Positions 23,928 through 38,030 are shown, counted from the first letter of the stretch. The stretch: DNA of 64,000 nt from Tubulanus polymorphus (GCF_964204645.1 NC_134025.1:10421001-10485000); one strand, 5' to 3'. Translations and numbers: made by a program. The notes: generated by a model not told the origin, from the sequence alone.

Positions 23928-26427
23928 AAACCAATGAAATGAACAAATAAATGGAAAAATAAATGATATCTGGATATTTAAAAGAATCTTTGAGTTGTTT
24001 TATGTTGATGAGGCTTATCATAGTGGGAAGTTGGTTTATGGATATCGGAAACGGAGGTTTAGACTACAATATACGGGTATTATCCAAGATAAGTGTGTAA
24101 ACGTAGATTTAGGATATCATGAGGAAGAGATTTAGACTATAACGACCACCGGATTGGAATATCAATATCAGGTAGCTGAATAACCAATAATCAGAAGCTA
24201 TTTAAGGCAAAGCTATCGGGTTTCTAGTGCTGCAACCGATCCTCAGGATAGCGACTGGCTGTTTCCGTAGGGTATGACGCTAATGCGAGATGACGGTCGT
24301 ACGCCATTGTCAAATAATTTGCTCATTAAATCCTGTAGATCACAGCACTTTGAGCAATCTAATGAGTTTAATTGGCGTTCGTCCATTGTGAATGAAATGC
24401 GCCGTCGCGTAGGCAAGCCCGGCTTATACCGGTGTTTCAAATGATCCATATAATTTGAAACCACCCTGGACTTCTTGACTCCGGATAGAATTGCACATAC
24501 CCGCAGCGATACCCACTATGCGCAGTACAAATGTATTTCACCGTGCTACCACTCCTATTGTGTTGCCAGTGACATGGTCACCTGAAATCTCAGAACGTTT
24601 GGGTTAGGATTTTCCATGCGGCTTAGGTCAGCACGAACCGCTAACGAAAATTGTCGGCGAATTCATCACTTGCATTCTACCCCATTGTAATCGATAAACG
24701 ATTTCAACGGTACGCAAGCTTTATGGGACGATAAGAACCAATGATGAAACAGCGGCGAGGTTTGAGTGAGAAGTTAAATGGTTACATTTCCGGTTCTAAT
24801 TGAAATAGAAAATTGAAAAAAAACATTTCCAATAATCATCTACTCAGACTTAAAACGTTTGCCCAATGTTATAACCGTACAATGACATCTTAACCACGAT
24901 ACGGAATTGATCAAGTGCGTGCCGAGCTTTTTTTAGGGGCAGTTCTATTTCTAGAAAAACGGCACATTTTAACAGTGAAAAAGGGCGCGTTCCCTATTGA
25001 AAAAGGAAACATCTTATGATTTTTTTCCGATAACCTTTACTTAAACAATGTATCATTACAATTTTGATGACGTTAAATCTAAAACATTCATCTCCAATAT
25101 TCAGCTATATCATACAAGTAATTGAACATTTTAACGGAATTGATTACTTTCCATTTTCCAAAATAAAAACACCAGATTATCCACACTGACTTTTTGAAGG
25201 AACCTTTTAGGGTATTTGTTCGCTACCCCCAAACCCCCTCTCTCGGCACGGGCCAGCTGGGTCCGGTTTTATTTCAGTTAGCCTGTTTTGCCGCGAATGA
25301 GGCACCGACATCGATCGCAGCGAAATGGAAACTGGATACACTGCGTGTTACATTATTTTTTCCGCTTTTGCACGAAAAGATTCGTTTTTCCGGGCAAAAA
25401 ACCCTATCGAAATACACGAAATGATAATCAAATTCCGTTCTTTAAGATAAGATCGAGTACCTTGTCTACGTGTATGGACAGTCAATGGATATGTTTTCAT
25501 ACGCGTACGAAATCCGGGGAGGCAGCTTGATTCCCTTTCTGATATTTACATTGCCGCTCGAATATAAACGATTCGACATGTTCCCGTCCCACAGAACGCG
25601 CTCGTATTAAATATTTCCCGTGTTGTTATTAGGTCTGAAATTTGCATTAGCTCGGCTTTTTGCGTTGCGAAAACAATCTAATCAAAGGCGTTCTTTCGCA
25701 GATGACTATATCGCTGCGAAGGGGCCTCATATCGTTGCGAGAGCTTGTCACCTCGCGCTGTTGTGAACTCGGCGCAATTGCCTTGATTAGGACTTACTGA
25801 AATTAAAAGTTTACAAAAATCATGCTCTAGCACTATTTTCAGATGGTTAATTAGTTTTTCCACACGGGCAAACCTGATCTTTATGCTTATCTAACTAGGA
25901 ATAAGTAGCTCGCGCCGGCGGCATAGAGTTAGTTATGTCTTAATTACCGGTACCGCGTCACGTATCCGAGTCGAATACTCTCGCGATTTGCGGCGTATTA
26001 ACACGGCCCCGCAGCCGAGGACGCTACCGTCTCCCGTCCACCAGCAAAAATCCGTCAGCACCCGCGGCGACGATTCTCCTAATCAGCCCTTACAAAAGAA
26101 TGAAGATCCTACTAACCGACGGCTAAATGTCCATTGAAAAGAAGTAATTAGACGTCAATTTCCGAATCTTTCATTTGAAATAGAAAAAAATAACTGAAAC
26201 CTTCAGTACAGTCTTCTGACGGTGTATAAAACGAACGAGCAATCGACTCGCTCAAAGGGTGAATCATAGATGCTTTTATATCACCGTGATTACAGGAGTA
26301 GACGATTGCAGAGTCTTGTAGTATAACAGGTCATCAGCCTGTTTTTCAAACAGTCGACAGATCGTGCAACGCAGAGAGTATATAGCTAAAAAGAGAAGCA
26401 CAGCTCGGAACTCGGTAAGGCCAATAT

Positions 26428-26720
26428 CAGGGGCGAATCTAGGGTCCAAAGGAAATTGAGTGCCCACTGAAATTTAGGGCATTTTCCTAAACTTCGCTGC
26501 AATTACGTTGTTCACATACACAATGATGTTGTAGATCTTCTAGAATTGGTGAAACAGTTAATTGCCACAAAAATTGTGGTATTTTTTCAGTTGTTCAATC
26601 ATAAATTTGATCCTTATTCAGAAAATGTTCAGTCCGAAATATTTGAGGATGGAACTTTAAGGGACCTCACAATTTTAGGGAAGGTGTCCGCACCCCCATG
26701 GACCCTGGATCCACCACTGG
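26428..26720. mobile_element. hAT-like non-autonomous element
   Basis: The left end is CAGGGGCGAATCTAGGGTCC and the right end is GGACCCTGGATCCACCACTGG, which is inverted with several mismatches. The interior is about 250 bases without a transposase frame. The termini match the type seen at 2233-2601. No clear target-site duplication was found. Confidence 0.55.
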
Positions 26721-27961
26721 ACAAAATACAGAATTATTCAACGTTTCAGCTTCTAATGAATTGCTTTAGCTGAATCTCCTGCGTCATGGAAACTACACAC
26801 AAGTTGCTAAGGTGCTATGAGATAAACAAATTGCAAAAGAATGCATAGATTATTTTCTTAAAATAAATTTCCAAAATTCTGCTTTCAAGTTAGCATTGGA
26901 TCGAACTAAGTGGCGAAAAAGACACGCCGTTCGGAAGGCCGATCGAGTTCAATTAAATTCAATCATAATTTATTACCCTAACTTGGTCCGTTTTATTGCA
27001 AATCTTGGTTGCAAATGTGATTTTGAAACATCTTTATCCGGCCCACGAGAGTTATCGGGCACCGCCTGAAATTTGTATATATAAACGTATCAGTTCTTTG
27101 AATCACGCAAGAGCGAAGTGCGAACCAAATTATGAGACTTAAAAATGAGCTAGTCGAGAAACCGAAACCACGAATATAAACACTATAGCTGTTCCCAGGA
27201 AAATCTAGTACAGAAAAAATGTCGGATATGTTATCATTCATACCCATCACCGGATCGTTGTATGTGTACAGTATATAGACCTATTCATATCTAGTTTTGA
27301 TTATCGTTCGAAAAACAAGCGAGCGATTTAATCGATTGATGAATCTGAAACATCAACGGACGGCGGCAACTGCGGCAAAGACGCGGCAAATATTTGGAAT
27401 CTTCAAGAAAATACTGGCGAAATTGTATTGTAGTTTTTGTCGACCCTGCAGAAATATCCATTTTCTCATCCAACGGAGCTCTGACAACGAGGATGCCACT
27501 AATGTGGCGAGTGAGAATCCACTAGGTTCGCCAGCGCATGGTCGAAAGCCCCGGTCTAAAGCAGACGAAAAGCGGATACTTTATTCAAATTTCATGCGGT
27601 TATTCATTTCCCTGTGGAGATAGAAGAAATAGCTAATAGATCTCATGATACAGTGCAAAACACTCATCTATTCTACACTATCGAGTTAGAAGCAAAATGA
27701 ATTAATACGAGCGTTCAAAATCGCGTCCAGTGGTCAGTGGCTGGTAATTAGTGAAAACTGCAGTCAGAACTCGATTGTATCATGTCTGAACTTCCGGTCA
27801 CGAGCGATAATTACGTTCTAATTAAAATGAGACGACGCATCCTGCTCTCGGCTAACTGACGCTCGAAACGTAGTTATATAGAATTGTACATTATAAATAT
27901 GCGAGAACTTAAGTGTAAGCCGGCTGAAACTGTTCAAAAACTGGTGTTACGGTTCGACAGC

Positions 27962-28170
27962 CACGGTGAACTTTTTTTTGGTTTTCGTAGCTAGCCGACT
28001 GGTGATCGGAACTAATAACCGAACGCACTATGGTTCGGTCGTAAGGCGATTCACAGTGTCGGCCATCTTGGAACATGGTCCGAACTAAAGCGACCGTGCT
28101 CAATTCCGTGGTTGACTGTTTACGGACCAATTTGCAAATAGTCGACAACTCCGATAACCGAAGTTCTCCC
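27962..28170 (-). repeat. Repeat family 4, copy 1 (inverted relative to copy 2)
   Basis: Read on the minus strand it runs GAGAACTTCGGTTATCGGAG, GTCGACTA, AGTTCGGACCATGTT, CGGTTATTAGTTCCGATCAC and GGCTAGCTACGAAAACC. The same blocks occur on the plus strand at 38193-38432. The ends are roughly inverted to each other, so a MITE is likely. Confidence 0.65.
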
Positions 28171-29676
28171 ATGATGTCAAAATGTTGCACGGCCCTTAAT
28201 GGCGTCATCTTGCCACCAAACAAATGATTGTCATGGCTTAGGTATAACTGCAACCAACAAATGGAGATTGTATTTTATGAATAGCGTTTTGAGATTATCC
28301 CTTTCAAAAACAATGGGCCGGTTTACAAAAATCAATCAGCGTGAAGCACTACAGTACATGTGACTCAAACGCCACCGTTTTTACTGTGATTCCATCAAAA
28401 CTGGCCGTCTAATTGGATTCTTTGCACATTTGTGTATACAACACGAAAACACTCGTTTTACAGGCATCGCAATTTACCGACGAATCGCGAGATTGGCCAT
28501 CAGGTAATTTCATTGACATCTGAATTACACCTGAAGTCGCTTTCAGCAGCGAGGGCATCATAGCAAGTGCAACTAGCGTGTTTATTTATAACCGAATCGT
28601 AGTAAATGATTAAAGTGTTTAGCGCGGTAAGGTGAGATGAATTCGCCGTTGATTGACAAGCGTTATTCCGTCGAACTGCCACTCGCCTGCTGCGTGTACA
28701 ACTTGAAAACTTTTCTAGAATTTTACCATTTTATTACTGTTTTTCTCCTATAGGAGCACACACCACACATGTTCGACAGGTTTTCTCCAGTCGGCGCAGA
28801 CGCCATGGAGGAAAAAAAATGAAACCACTGTTTCATCGAGCGCTATACGGCAATACGATGGTTCGGAATTATACGGTGCTGCCACCTTTGATTCGACAGA
28901 CTTTCCAAAATGTTTATCTATAGACCCGAACCCGCAGCGGGCAGTCCTATCGTGTTCTTTACTTAATCCCCGTACGAAAATTATCTTCCCATTCATTGAA
29001 ATGCAAATTTCCTCACTTCATTCCAACGCCACGAAAATACTGTATAAAAGAAAAATACAGAATGAGTTTATCGCATCGAAATTAACTTTCCGAAATTTGC
29101 AATTTTGCAATAGGTTAGGCATGGCACTTATCGGTCATTACCCAACCTATTTTGGTAGATAACCAAACAACTAAATGATTAACCTCAATCGAATAAACTA
29201 GAAAATTCCTTTTTTTGTGACTGAAATTACTAGGAGGAACGGATATGTGGACACAAGGATAGCGAGATAAGAAACAACATGCGAATAACCTGTCCAGGGT
29301 TTGTCGTGCGCTTACCACTCGGCGTATTAAGCCTGTATAAAGTGGTAAGAAGCGCGTAATAAGATTACCGAGAGAGGCGGGAAAAGCAAGTTATTGGTCG
29401 TTATCGCTACCGAATGGGAGTAGTACTGGCAATAACGAATGGCGGTGGGCGTGCCATCAAATGACTGAACATCGAGAAAATGCTGCTCATATAATTGAGG
29501 TGATTATCTGCGGTGCATTTAGACGTTTTAAATGATCTTATCATTTGCAAATGTCAATGTAAGAAATGCAATTCGACAGGTTGCCGAGGTATTAAAGGTC
29601 ATTTTCACAACAGTAAGCAATCACACGCTCCTCGGCTAGAAGACTAATGATACGTGTGTGCGTGTGCTATATATCG

Positions 29677-29684
29677 TATATAAA
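29677..29684 (+). promoter_or_regulatory. Candidate TATA box of Vsx-B
   Basis: TATATAAA lies 120 bases before the Vsx-B ATG at 29804, leaving room for a short 5' UTR. Sequence upstream of the other two paralogues shows no equally good match. The AT-rich context makes this tentative. Confidence 0.3.
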
Positions 29685-29803
29685 CATATTAACGCTTACC
29701 TAAAGACAGAGGACGCGCATTGTTTTATACTCGGGGCCTACTAAAAGACAATATCCGCGTGGCCAAAATTTGTTCTAGTATATTTCAATTATATATAGTG
29801 ACG

Positions 29804-32800
29804 ATGAACCTGATGCGCCCGGGAAGCCACCAACTTCATGACGTTGGGAACATTACGAATCTAGACTGTGGAAACGGCAGCACTGTTGGAAAATTCACTA
29901 CCAACGCGGTACAACGATCTCCGTTCGCTATCCAAGATATTCTAGGCCTCAGTCGACCTCAGGATAGAGCCTGCTCGTTTCAAAATGAAGCTATGTCCGG
30001 TTATTCTACCGCCAACCACATGTTTCAGGACCCTACGACGGCGTATATGGCCGCTGGAAGAATGTTACTGGGGCCTAGGAACGCTTCGTCTCATTGTTTA
30101 CCGTCCGAGCCCGGGCGATCGCAGGCGGCTTGGAACCCGAACGCCGCTTACCACTCGTACGGGACCGATTCCACGAACTACAACCTGTTTCGTTTCGGAA
30201 ATAACCAAGCCGAGCACCACATGCACCAGTCGTTAGCGACAATGCAGAACCTAGGTAGGTTTTCACTTTTGCTGCTTATCTCTTTTTCAAGTCACCCGCC
30301 TGAATATCAATTTCTATCGATTTTTCTGTCATTCATACACCCGTTCCATTCACTAGGCGGGTTTTATGAGTGCCACTGACGAGACGCCGAGCCGTCGAGA
30401 GATTAGTCGGGGCATTCCGGAATGGCGTTTTTTGTTTACGCACGCAATTCCGAATTATACTAATATCGAAACTCGAAACCGCACAAATTCTGGCGGTTTT
30501 GGACCAGCACTAGCTGGCTCCACAGTAAAATACCACACAAGTCAGTACTAATAAATGCAAAAATGTCGTTATCAATGAAATGAGACATGAAACTGTGAAC
30601 ACGACTCCAAGTCAGCGCCATAACACAAACCGTCTAACAAAGCATGTTAAAACAATGTTTGAGATATGTAACTGATAGTAAATGCCTTTTGACAGGATAA
30701 ACGCCCTCCAGTCTGGCCAATTTACGAAACAATATTTACATTTTACTAAAAATGACAAGTAACCCTGCATTAATAAGACAATTTTTCGAATACCGCTCAA
30801 GGCGGCACAGTCATTCACATGGGTCGATATCGAACATGTATGGATTCTTTTTGAGAAGAAAAGAACAGAACAAAAAAACGACATCGTCTGCACCCTTCAA
30901 CCCCTCGAAAAATACGGCGTTTAGGATGAACTGAAGAATATGCACCTGAAAGATACTTGCTTAAAATCCAATGTGTACGCCGACTTGACATGTATAAGAT
31001 GTCCCCCGCTGACAGATCGACGGCCTGTCAGTTACTGGATAGCGATACACCGAATTTTATCCCAATTTTTCTACAAGAATTCAAATCCCTGCCTTAGTAA
31101 ACCAGCGGGTGTGTCTGCTTGTGTGGTACCACTACTGTGCTGGTGGCCATTTTACGAGCCTTCGAGAGAACGGCACCCACATCCAAATGGATTACTTGAC
31201 CTATCGAAGTTAGAAATTTGACAATTTCTATTTAGACTTTTCTTAAATTGTAGATTACTTTCGTTCAGAATATCTTACGGTGTCGATTCAAATTCAGCCG
31301 CAAATTCGATTTCATTTATATGATTTTCTTTTTGAAAATACTGTGCATAAAATTGAAACCCCTGTTCTATTCAAAATGTTATCCTACGCAGCGATATTAA
31401 CTTTTAAAGTAGAAAATGCCTCAAATTGTCAGTGATGAATGTGATGGATGAAAGCGTCATTAACTGTCATAGCCGTGGCTGCGTGGTGACGGCAGATGTT
31501 AGTTCAGAAATTTATGCGCAGATGGCACCACCTACTTTCTCAAAAGTGCGCACAACTAACTATTTGGCAAATAAAAATCAATCTATTCTAGATTGTTTCG
31601 AGTTTTTTTGACGCCGTAAAACCCGCCGTAACAATAATGTTGATGTGCACTACGTCATCGATATTGGCGTTTCGAAATAACAATTTAAATTGTGAATTTT
31701 GGCGTTTATTTTGTAATTAGATGTATTTCATAACCTTTATTCTATTTTTGATAGATTTTGTTATAATAATTTTTCAAATAAATAATTACTTTTGAGGGGA
31801 TATGCACTACGTCATCAAAATAACTTTATTGATCCTTAATATCATATAACTTACGTTATATTATTTATTGTAGACAATATTGAGCGATATGTCTTATTTT
31901 TCAAGGTGTTAATTCAATTTCAAGTCAGTATTTTGTCACGCATTTGAGATTAGAGATTTTTCCAAAAGAGGATGACATCATAAGTATTGATCCACATTCA
32001 ATTGTGCCAGTCCTAAGATATATTCTTCCAATCAGTTATATGGATTTTTTAAATTGCCGTGATTTAAATCGTTCAGTGCCGTACATGGTTGGCTGTATAT
32101 ATTTCAGTGTTTTAGTTTTCTGCCTTAATATGCACTGACTACCAAGTTGAGGTCGTACAACGCGGTTTGCACTCGGTTTGCGTGTTTCATCTCATCTGCT
32201 CAATAATCTTAAGATAGTGTTAACGGCCGTTTCATGAATTTAATAAACATTTTATTATCATCTATCTAACAATTATATACTAGAAGCAATGTGTTTTTCG
32301 CGTAATTTCAAATGGGTTAATTAATTTTATATTGAACGATAAATCTACCGCCTCACTCACGGAGAGTTAGTGAGCCTTTCACCCAGATTACACTTTTTTA
32401 CATCATTTCATAAAAGATCCCATTATTGCCGCCAATTCATCATCTCGAGGGCGCATGGATGTCGAGTATTGATTTCCTGTATGGTATTCGTCTGTCGCGC
32501 GTGCGGCCCGCCGTGTGAGTGTGCCGATGAAGAGTCCTACAAGCAGCCGACATTTGCATTTTCTTTCACGCATGAACCACTCAACTTGCCTTTTCTAAAC
32601 AGTTTTCTTATTAAAGACCATTTATTCCGAGAGAAAATTCATTACCCTAATATTTCCTTCCATAATTTGCAATTATCAGTTGGAATGGCTTTAGAAGCTC
32701 TCGACCGACTCGACTTGATTGCCTAATCTTCAAACCACACGCTCAAGTACAATTTCAACATGCCAGTAACGGCACTTGTTCCTACTTGATCGGACGGACT

Positions 32801-35800
32801 ACAGCCGTCCTCAAAAACACGATGATCAGTAATGTATTCTAATATTTCCTGGCTAATATGTCATCATCAGTTAATGAAATAAGTAACACGCGACATCTTC
32901 TCGTTCTGTAATAGATTGTCGACCAGATTTTGCATTTACTGATGGCGGTACGTATGGATACTTTCCCCAAAATATATAACTCACTACAGAACTGTAACTT
33001 TTGTGATTTTTTCAAGGTGAAGATAAACAGATAAACAAAACTTATAAATGACCGTTATTTCAATCTGAAGATAGTTTTGGTGTGTCGTTTGTCAGAGAAC
33101 TGCTTGAAAAAAATCCTAAAAAGCTTGCATTATTGTGAAAAAAATGTAAAACTTCGATAAACACGATACAAATCTATAAACCAGTTATAAACTACATAAA
33201 GCATGAGAATGGCACTTGTTTTTTTGTGATGATGTTCATGTTCAAATACGTTGAGGACGACAACAAGTGGAACTGGGTCCTATCCGTATCGGGATGTGTA
33301 AAAACAGTTTCGATGCACCAGGCACTCTAGTTGATCGTTTTATAATAAAATCCACTATACCCTTCCGAGCCACTATCGATAGTATACATGGGCGCCATCA
33401 AGCACCCATCATTACAGTAGAGTCCGGCGGCATTGTCGTCTGGCAAAAGCGATGAAAAACATTTCTCACTTTTGTCAAACAGAAACTAAAAACGAGGAAA
33501 CATTTAGCTAATGTTCTGCGACTATCAATTACGGGGATCATCTAAACAAAAACGCAATCAAGGTATGTCAACAAATTGCGCTGCAGATTTAACAATCCAT
33601 TTGAGGCAAATTGCCATATGCTGTAAATTATATTGGCTCTGGGTGAAACACCGCGTTGTCGAAGCGAGCTCTGAAATCCCAGAGGCACGATAGTTGCCTG
33701 TTTATCTTTCCCAGGTAATTATTGAAAGCTGCGTCGAACTGTATCGTTGATCGAGGCGATCGAGAATGATCAACAAATATCATTAATTTTCATCGGAAAT
33801 TACCTATTTATTTCTGTGTTTGCAAACACACCGTATCCAAACTAGTGTTTGTCTAACCATTCGCCTGCACCATCGCAGTCAGTCGATCGTATATTCCGGC
33901 GAACCTTAGGCATTATTTCATATACGCTACGAAGCTATCATAAGTCCGCATGCTGGTTACAATACCGAGAACAAAAAAAACATCATCTTTCCATAATTCC
34001 GTCGGCGAAAACTGATGAAAATGCGTTTCCATTATCATTATTATCGAACCTTAATTACGAAGACTGTGTCCATATTTATGTTGTTCATGCGTTTCAAAAA
34101 TAAGATCCGCCAAGTGCTGCTTTTACAGTTTGTTCCTTACATTTCCTAGTTCTGAACGTATAAAGCATTAATCCATTAATCGATAGCATGTGACGATATT
34201 GGATTTGATAACTTCTTTTATGAACGACCCGGCCTTTATACTCACTTTTCACTTCAATTTTCCCCACTTTTTACCACTTCCAATAGCACAATATTGCATT
34301 TCATTGATGATATACATATTCATAAACATAATTTTCACTTCTGTTTAGAAAAGCATTCGTAAAGATTCTCCATCACCCATGAAAAGAGTCCAATATATAA
34401 GGTTTAGAAGATGAGTTGTATCAAAAGTACACTCTATGTGAATTTTCGGTTGTATGGATATATAGATGTGAAAGGAAAACGATATTTTGTATTCGTTTCA
34501 GGCCAAGATGAAGACAAGACTGAACTGAATTCCTACTCAACGCCATCTGCCGAACGAAAAAAGAAAAAACGCAGGCGTCATAGGTCGGTATGCAAACTTA
34601 TATCTTTCATGCTATGCTTAAACCAATTCCAGATGCAAGAATTCTATAGAATAAAAGCGAACGATGGAGAAAGATAAAAGAAAGCATTAAAAACCGAATA
34701 GAATTAAAATTAATTTTAGTGCAACAGATGCAAGAAGTATTTCTGTAGGGATGGATCTGTGACAAATTTGTCCGATCATCCTGGTTGTTTCTGTAAACGT
34801 GTATTAACTATTTGTTTGTGAAAACACATTTACTTGCTTTCGGAGCGAACAAAAGGAAAGGAGTCTTTTGCCCCACACAGTTCGCCCAGAGCACCGCGAT
34901 GAGAATTTCTCAACGAAATTCATCAAACGAATATTAGATTATATGGCGGCCAATTGCTATCAATCTTACAGTTAAATACAGCAGTGGCTGATGTGACGTG
35001 AACGGGGGACAGACGAACAAAGCTTCGCGCGAACGGAGCGTGTACAAGACGTCGGAATCTGTCCGTCCGTCGCATTCTTAAAACACCTAATGGATGACAT
35101 AGATGTGTCAATAAGAGAGTCGAAATCAAAACAAATGGGTAAACTAAGAGTCCAATCTGCCGGGCAAGAATGGACGGAAATCATATTACGCAGCCACCCC
35201 AAACGTAAATCCTATATGTAACGAATATCTCGAAAAGAAAAATGGAAATTTTTACGTTCCCGTCTTTTATATTTCTAGGACGATATTTACAAGTTATCAA
35301 CTGGAGGAACTAGAAAAGGCGTTCAAAGATGCCCATTATCCCGATGTCTATGCGAGGGAAATTCTATCTTTGAAAACGAATTTACCCGAAGATCGTATTC
35401 AGGTAATATATTATCAAGCGATTTCTACTGAACAGTTACCATTATTAATGGTAATATGTGATTTTCCATCAAATTTCATGCGCCTTGTTTGTTGTATCAT
35501 CGGACAAAGCAGAACCTATTATATACAAAGAAACAGTCGTAAAAAATTTTCAATCATAATTTGATAAACAGAATTCAGAGGCAATCTGAACGGTTTTAGG
35601 CATAGCAGATAAATCACCATTTCGAGTATAAATCATCGAATTACGTAAACGAATGCGGATCCGATTTTGCGAGCAATATCGCTGATTTAGGGCACTGCTC
35701 GATCTTAAGATTCGCATAATGAACGGATTCATGCGATCGGGCGAAGAACGTGTCCTCCAATCTCGGGTGCAAGCGCGTTCTCCGACAACAAATTGCGATA

Positions 35801-37867
35801 ACTTGCACGAGAATTAAATTATTACTGCTCTAATCTTCTCTAAAGCTTAACTCCCTGGCGAGTACACCGTACTAACAACTTATTTTTCAATTACTGCGTT
35901 TGTTCGTTCCAATGTCATCTCCCAGATCATGGTAATTTTTCAATTATCACTAATCACGTCACACGGACCGCGCAACTGCGAGACGCGCGAAACATCGCTC
36001 GATCGGTCGGGGACCGAATTCCCGTCATCTGACGGTATTAAAAACTAATCATGTCTTAAGATTGCTCTATAGTGAGTAATTGTTCGCGGAATTAATATAC
36101 CGGTGATAGATGTTTTTTAATTATTCATCGAACAATCATAAGAAGCCATCGCAGGCAAACAAGCGAAGACAAAATAGATGTTTGCTTTGCGACGCGAACG
36201 CCATTGATTTCTTGGTCGCATTTCTTGAAATAATCAGATATCGCGAGCGAGCTATCTAAACCAGCAGACTGAATTCTACTTAAAAGTAGCAAACTGAGTT
36301 ATAATCCTAAAACACATTCTTTTCCTGCGATTTTAAACAAATATTTTGAAAAAACTGCCAAATTTCAAGATACGTAATCAGGAATTTCGTTACTTTATTT
36401 TCTAAATTTCTTCGGCACTGAACGGACAACTTGCCAACGACGCTTCGGCAAGTTCTGACAACTAATGAGTTTATTAAATCAATTTGCCGAGATTAAGGGA
36501 GATTTTTAATTTGTATAAAAGCAATTCAGGCAAACTTGCCATCGTGTAATTGCTAATACCGACCCGTGCGAACGCGTTTGGCGGCGTAGCAAGAGGAAAA
36601 CGATGGCTGAGTTGAAAGTGGTTTTCATCGCTTTGTGTCACTCATTACGGAATTTACGCAGACCTAGCCTAATACCGAATGACAGGCTAAGTGCCTTTCG
36701 TTTTCAATTAATGGTGTAGAAGTATTCCCAATCAGATTCTCATCGAAATAAAAGTAGCCATCGGCAAATCGAGCAGCAACGATGACGTCACCACCGTATC
36801 GAATTTATCTCACGAATAAAAACAGCGAATAATTTCAGCGAAAGGCACTCTCCAAATCCATCGAGCCGATGAGAGAAAAAAAAACGGTATGAATTTCATA
36901 CCATTAAGTTTTTCGTAATTCATTTTGCTGATCAAATATATTTCTATCGCGCAGGTCTGGTTCCAAAATCGAAGAGCTAAATGGCGGAAGACCGAAAAGC
37001 GTTGGGGAAAATGTAGCATAATGGCCGAGTACGGTTTGTACGGTGCGATGGTCCGTCACTCGTTGCCCCTACCGGAAACTATTGTCAACTCGGCCAAAGA
37101 CGTCGGCGATCTCAAAGATTCGGCAGCTCCTTGGTTGCTAAGTAAGTTCAGTTTCATTCGATAAAAGTGGTCGCAGAAGTTGTGCAAGGTCTTTCATGCA
37201 CCACCTAAAACGCCAAGCCCTGAAATTACGCGGGAGAATGAAAATATTAAGCTGATGCCTAAAAATGTTTGTCCACTGTATTTCCAAAAGGGATTAATGT
37301 TTTCCCATGAACTTTCTTTGGGCGCCCTTTTAGTTATATGATATGCCCTATTTTGGGGGCGCACCCCTCACTGAGTCAGACCCTAGATCCGCCCCTGCAA
37401 TGGTTCTTTGATGTTTTTGATTCGATTCCCTATTAAGAAAAGTGTTTTTTTTTAAGCCAAAATAGAACCGATCCACTATTGACACAAGCGTGTGAAATGT
37501 GTGGAAACAGTCCTAAACCATCATTATCCATTTTTAAGCAGGCATGCACAAGAAATCGATCGAGGCGGCTGACCATTTGAAAGAGGCTAACGGCGCAGAC
37601 GCATTTTCGGATGATACTGACAATCCATCGCATAACAACAATAACAACGACAACAAAAACCACAACGATCACAAAAGCAAAGACGTGCGATCAAGCGATC
37701 GACGGACTGAGAGTATAGCTGCTCTAAGAGCCAAAGCCCAGGAACATAACGCTAAACTGCTCAATCGATTCGACTCGTCAGACATGATCGTCGATACGTC
37801 ACACGATCTGCTCATCGGGGGGCTCGGGGTAAATTCCGAGTACGGTGGCATGGCTCCGAATAGGTGA
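29804..37867 (+). CDS. Vsx: Vsx homeobox transcription factor, paralogue B
   Basis: Exons: 29804-30254, 34502-34583, 35279-35402, 36955-37141 and 37542-37867. They join to 389 residues, with intron positions and phases as in Vsx-A. The order is eh1 motif FAIQDILG (41-48), basic stretch KKKKRRRHR, homeodomain 174-233 with the normal [13 protein letters not shown] region ([34 protein letters not shown]) and OAR-like [12 protein letters not shown] (339-350). Distinctive features are an Asn/His-rich low-complexity linker (about 309-327) in the last exon, Asn instead of Asp in the helix 2-3 turn ([10 protein letters not shown]), and Cys in the CVC start. The donor after exon 2 is weak (AG/GTCGGT). 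The start at 29804 is the first ATG of the open frame. It lies 7 kb downstream of Vsx-A in the same orientation, a tandem duplicate. Target genes cannot be inferred. Confidence 0.96.
31611..31928 (+). repeat. Dispersed repeat family 3, copy 3
   Basis: Begins ACGCCGTAAAACCCGCC, then GTGCACTACGTCATCGATAT, GGCGTTTCGAAATAACAATT, TTTTGTAATTAGATG and TTTTTCAAGGTGTTAATTC, ending TTTCAAGTCAG. It is collinear with the 11261 copy but lacks the CTAGACTGGTTGCC block. It lies in Vsx-B intron 1. Confidence 0.65.
33268..33280. repeat. Solo terminal fragment of MITE family 1
   Basis: GTGGAACTGGGTCC-like end matching the right terminus of the 3146-3240 copy. No partner terminus is nearby, so this is a truncated remnant or a chance match. 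Confidence 0.35.
35403..36954 (+). other. Vsx-B intron 3
   Basis: 1.55 kb between homeodomain codons 46 and 47. I see no exon, repeat or motif that I can support. Confidence 0.5.
37380..37399. repeat. hAT-like MITE terminus in Vsx-B intron 4
   Basis: ACCCTAGATCCGCCCCTG is the same terminal sequence as the right end of the 2233-2601 element. The left end of this copy was not identified, so it is reported as a terminus only. Confidence 0.4.
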
Positions 37868-38024
37868 TTCCGCAAAAACGCTAGGCCTGATAATGAACAT
37901 GACTTTGATGAGCTCTGAGAACTGGAAGAACTCCCTCGTTCTGTGTTTCGTAATGTGTGTGTATCGTCGGATAAATATTGATAAAGATTTTTTTGTGTAC
38001 ATTTGTATGTGTACTTACTTCGCG

Positions 38025-38030
38025 AATAAA
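38025..38030 (+). terminator. Candidate poly(A) signal of Vsx-B
   Basis: AATAAA about 160 bases after the Vsx-B stop codon, the nearest canonical hexamer downstream. Confidence 0.5.

Larger units (their letters stand above)
22733..29803. other. Intergenic: Vsx-A 3' UTR to Vsx-B start
   Basis: No exon found. It holds the Vsx-A 3' UTR with candidate AATAAA signals (23741-23746, 23922-23927), a hAT-like element (26428-26720) and repeat family 4 copy 1 (27962-28170). Near its right end is a TATA-like sequence (29677-29684) upstream of Vsx-B. A few open frames up to about 110 codons are not supported as genes. Confidence 0.55.
30255..34501 (+). other. Vsx-B intron 1
   Basis: 4.2 kb with no exon found. 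It contains repeat family 3 copy 3 (31611-31928) and a solo terminal fragment of MITE family 1 (33268-33280). Confidence 0.55.
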
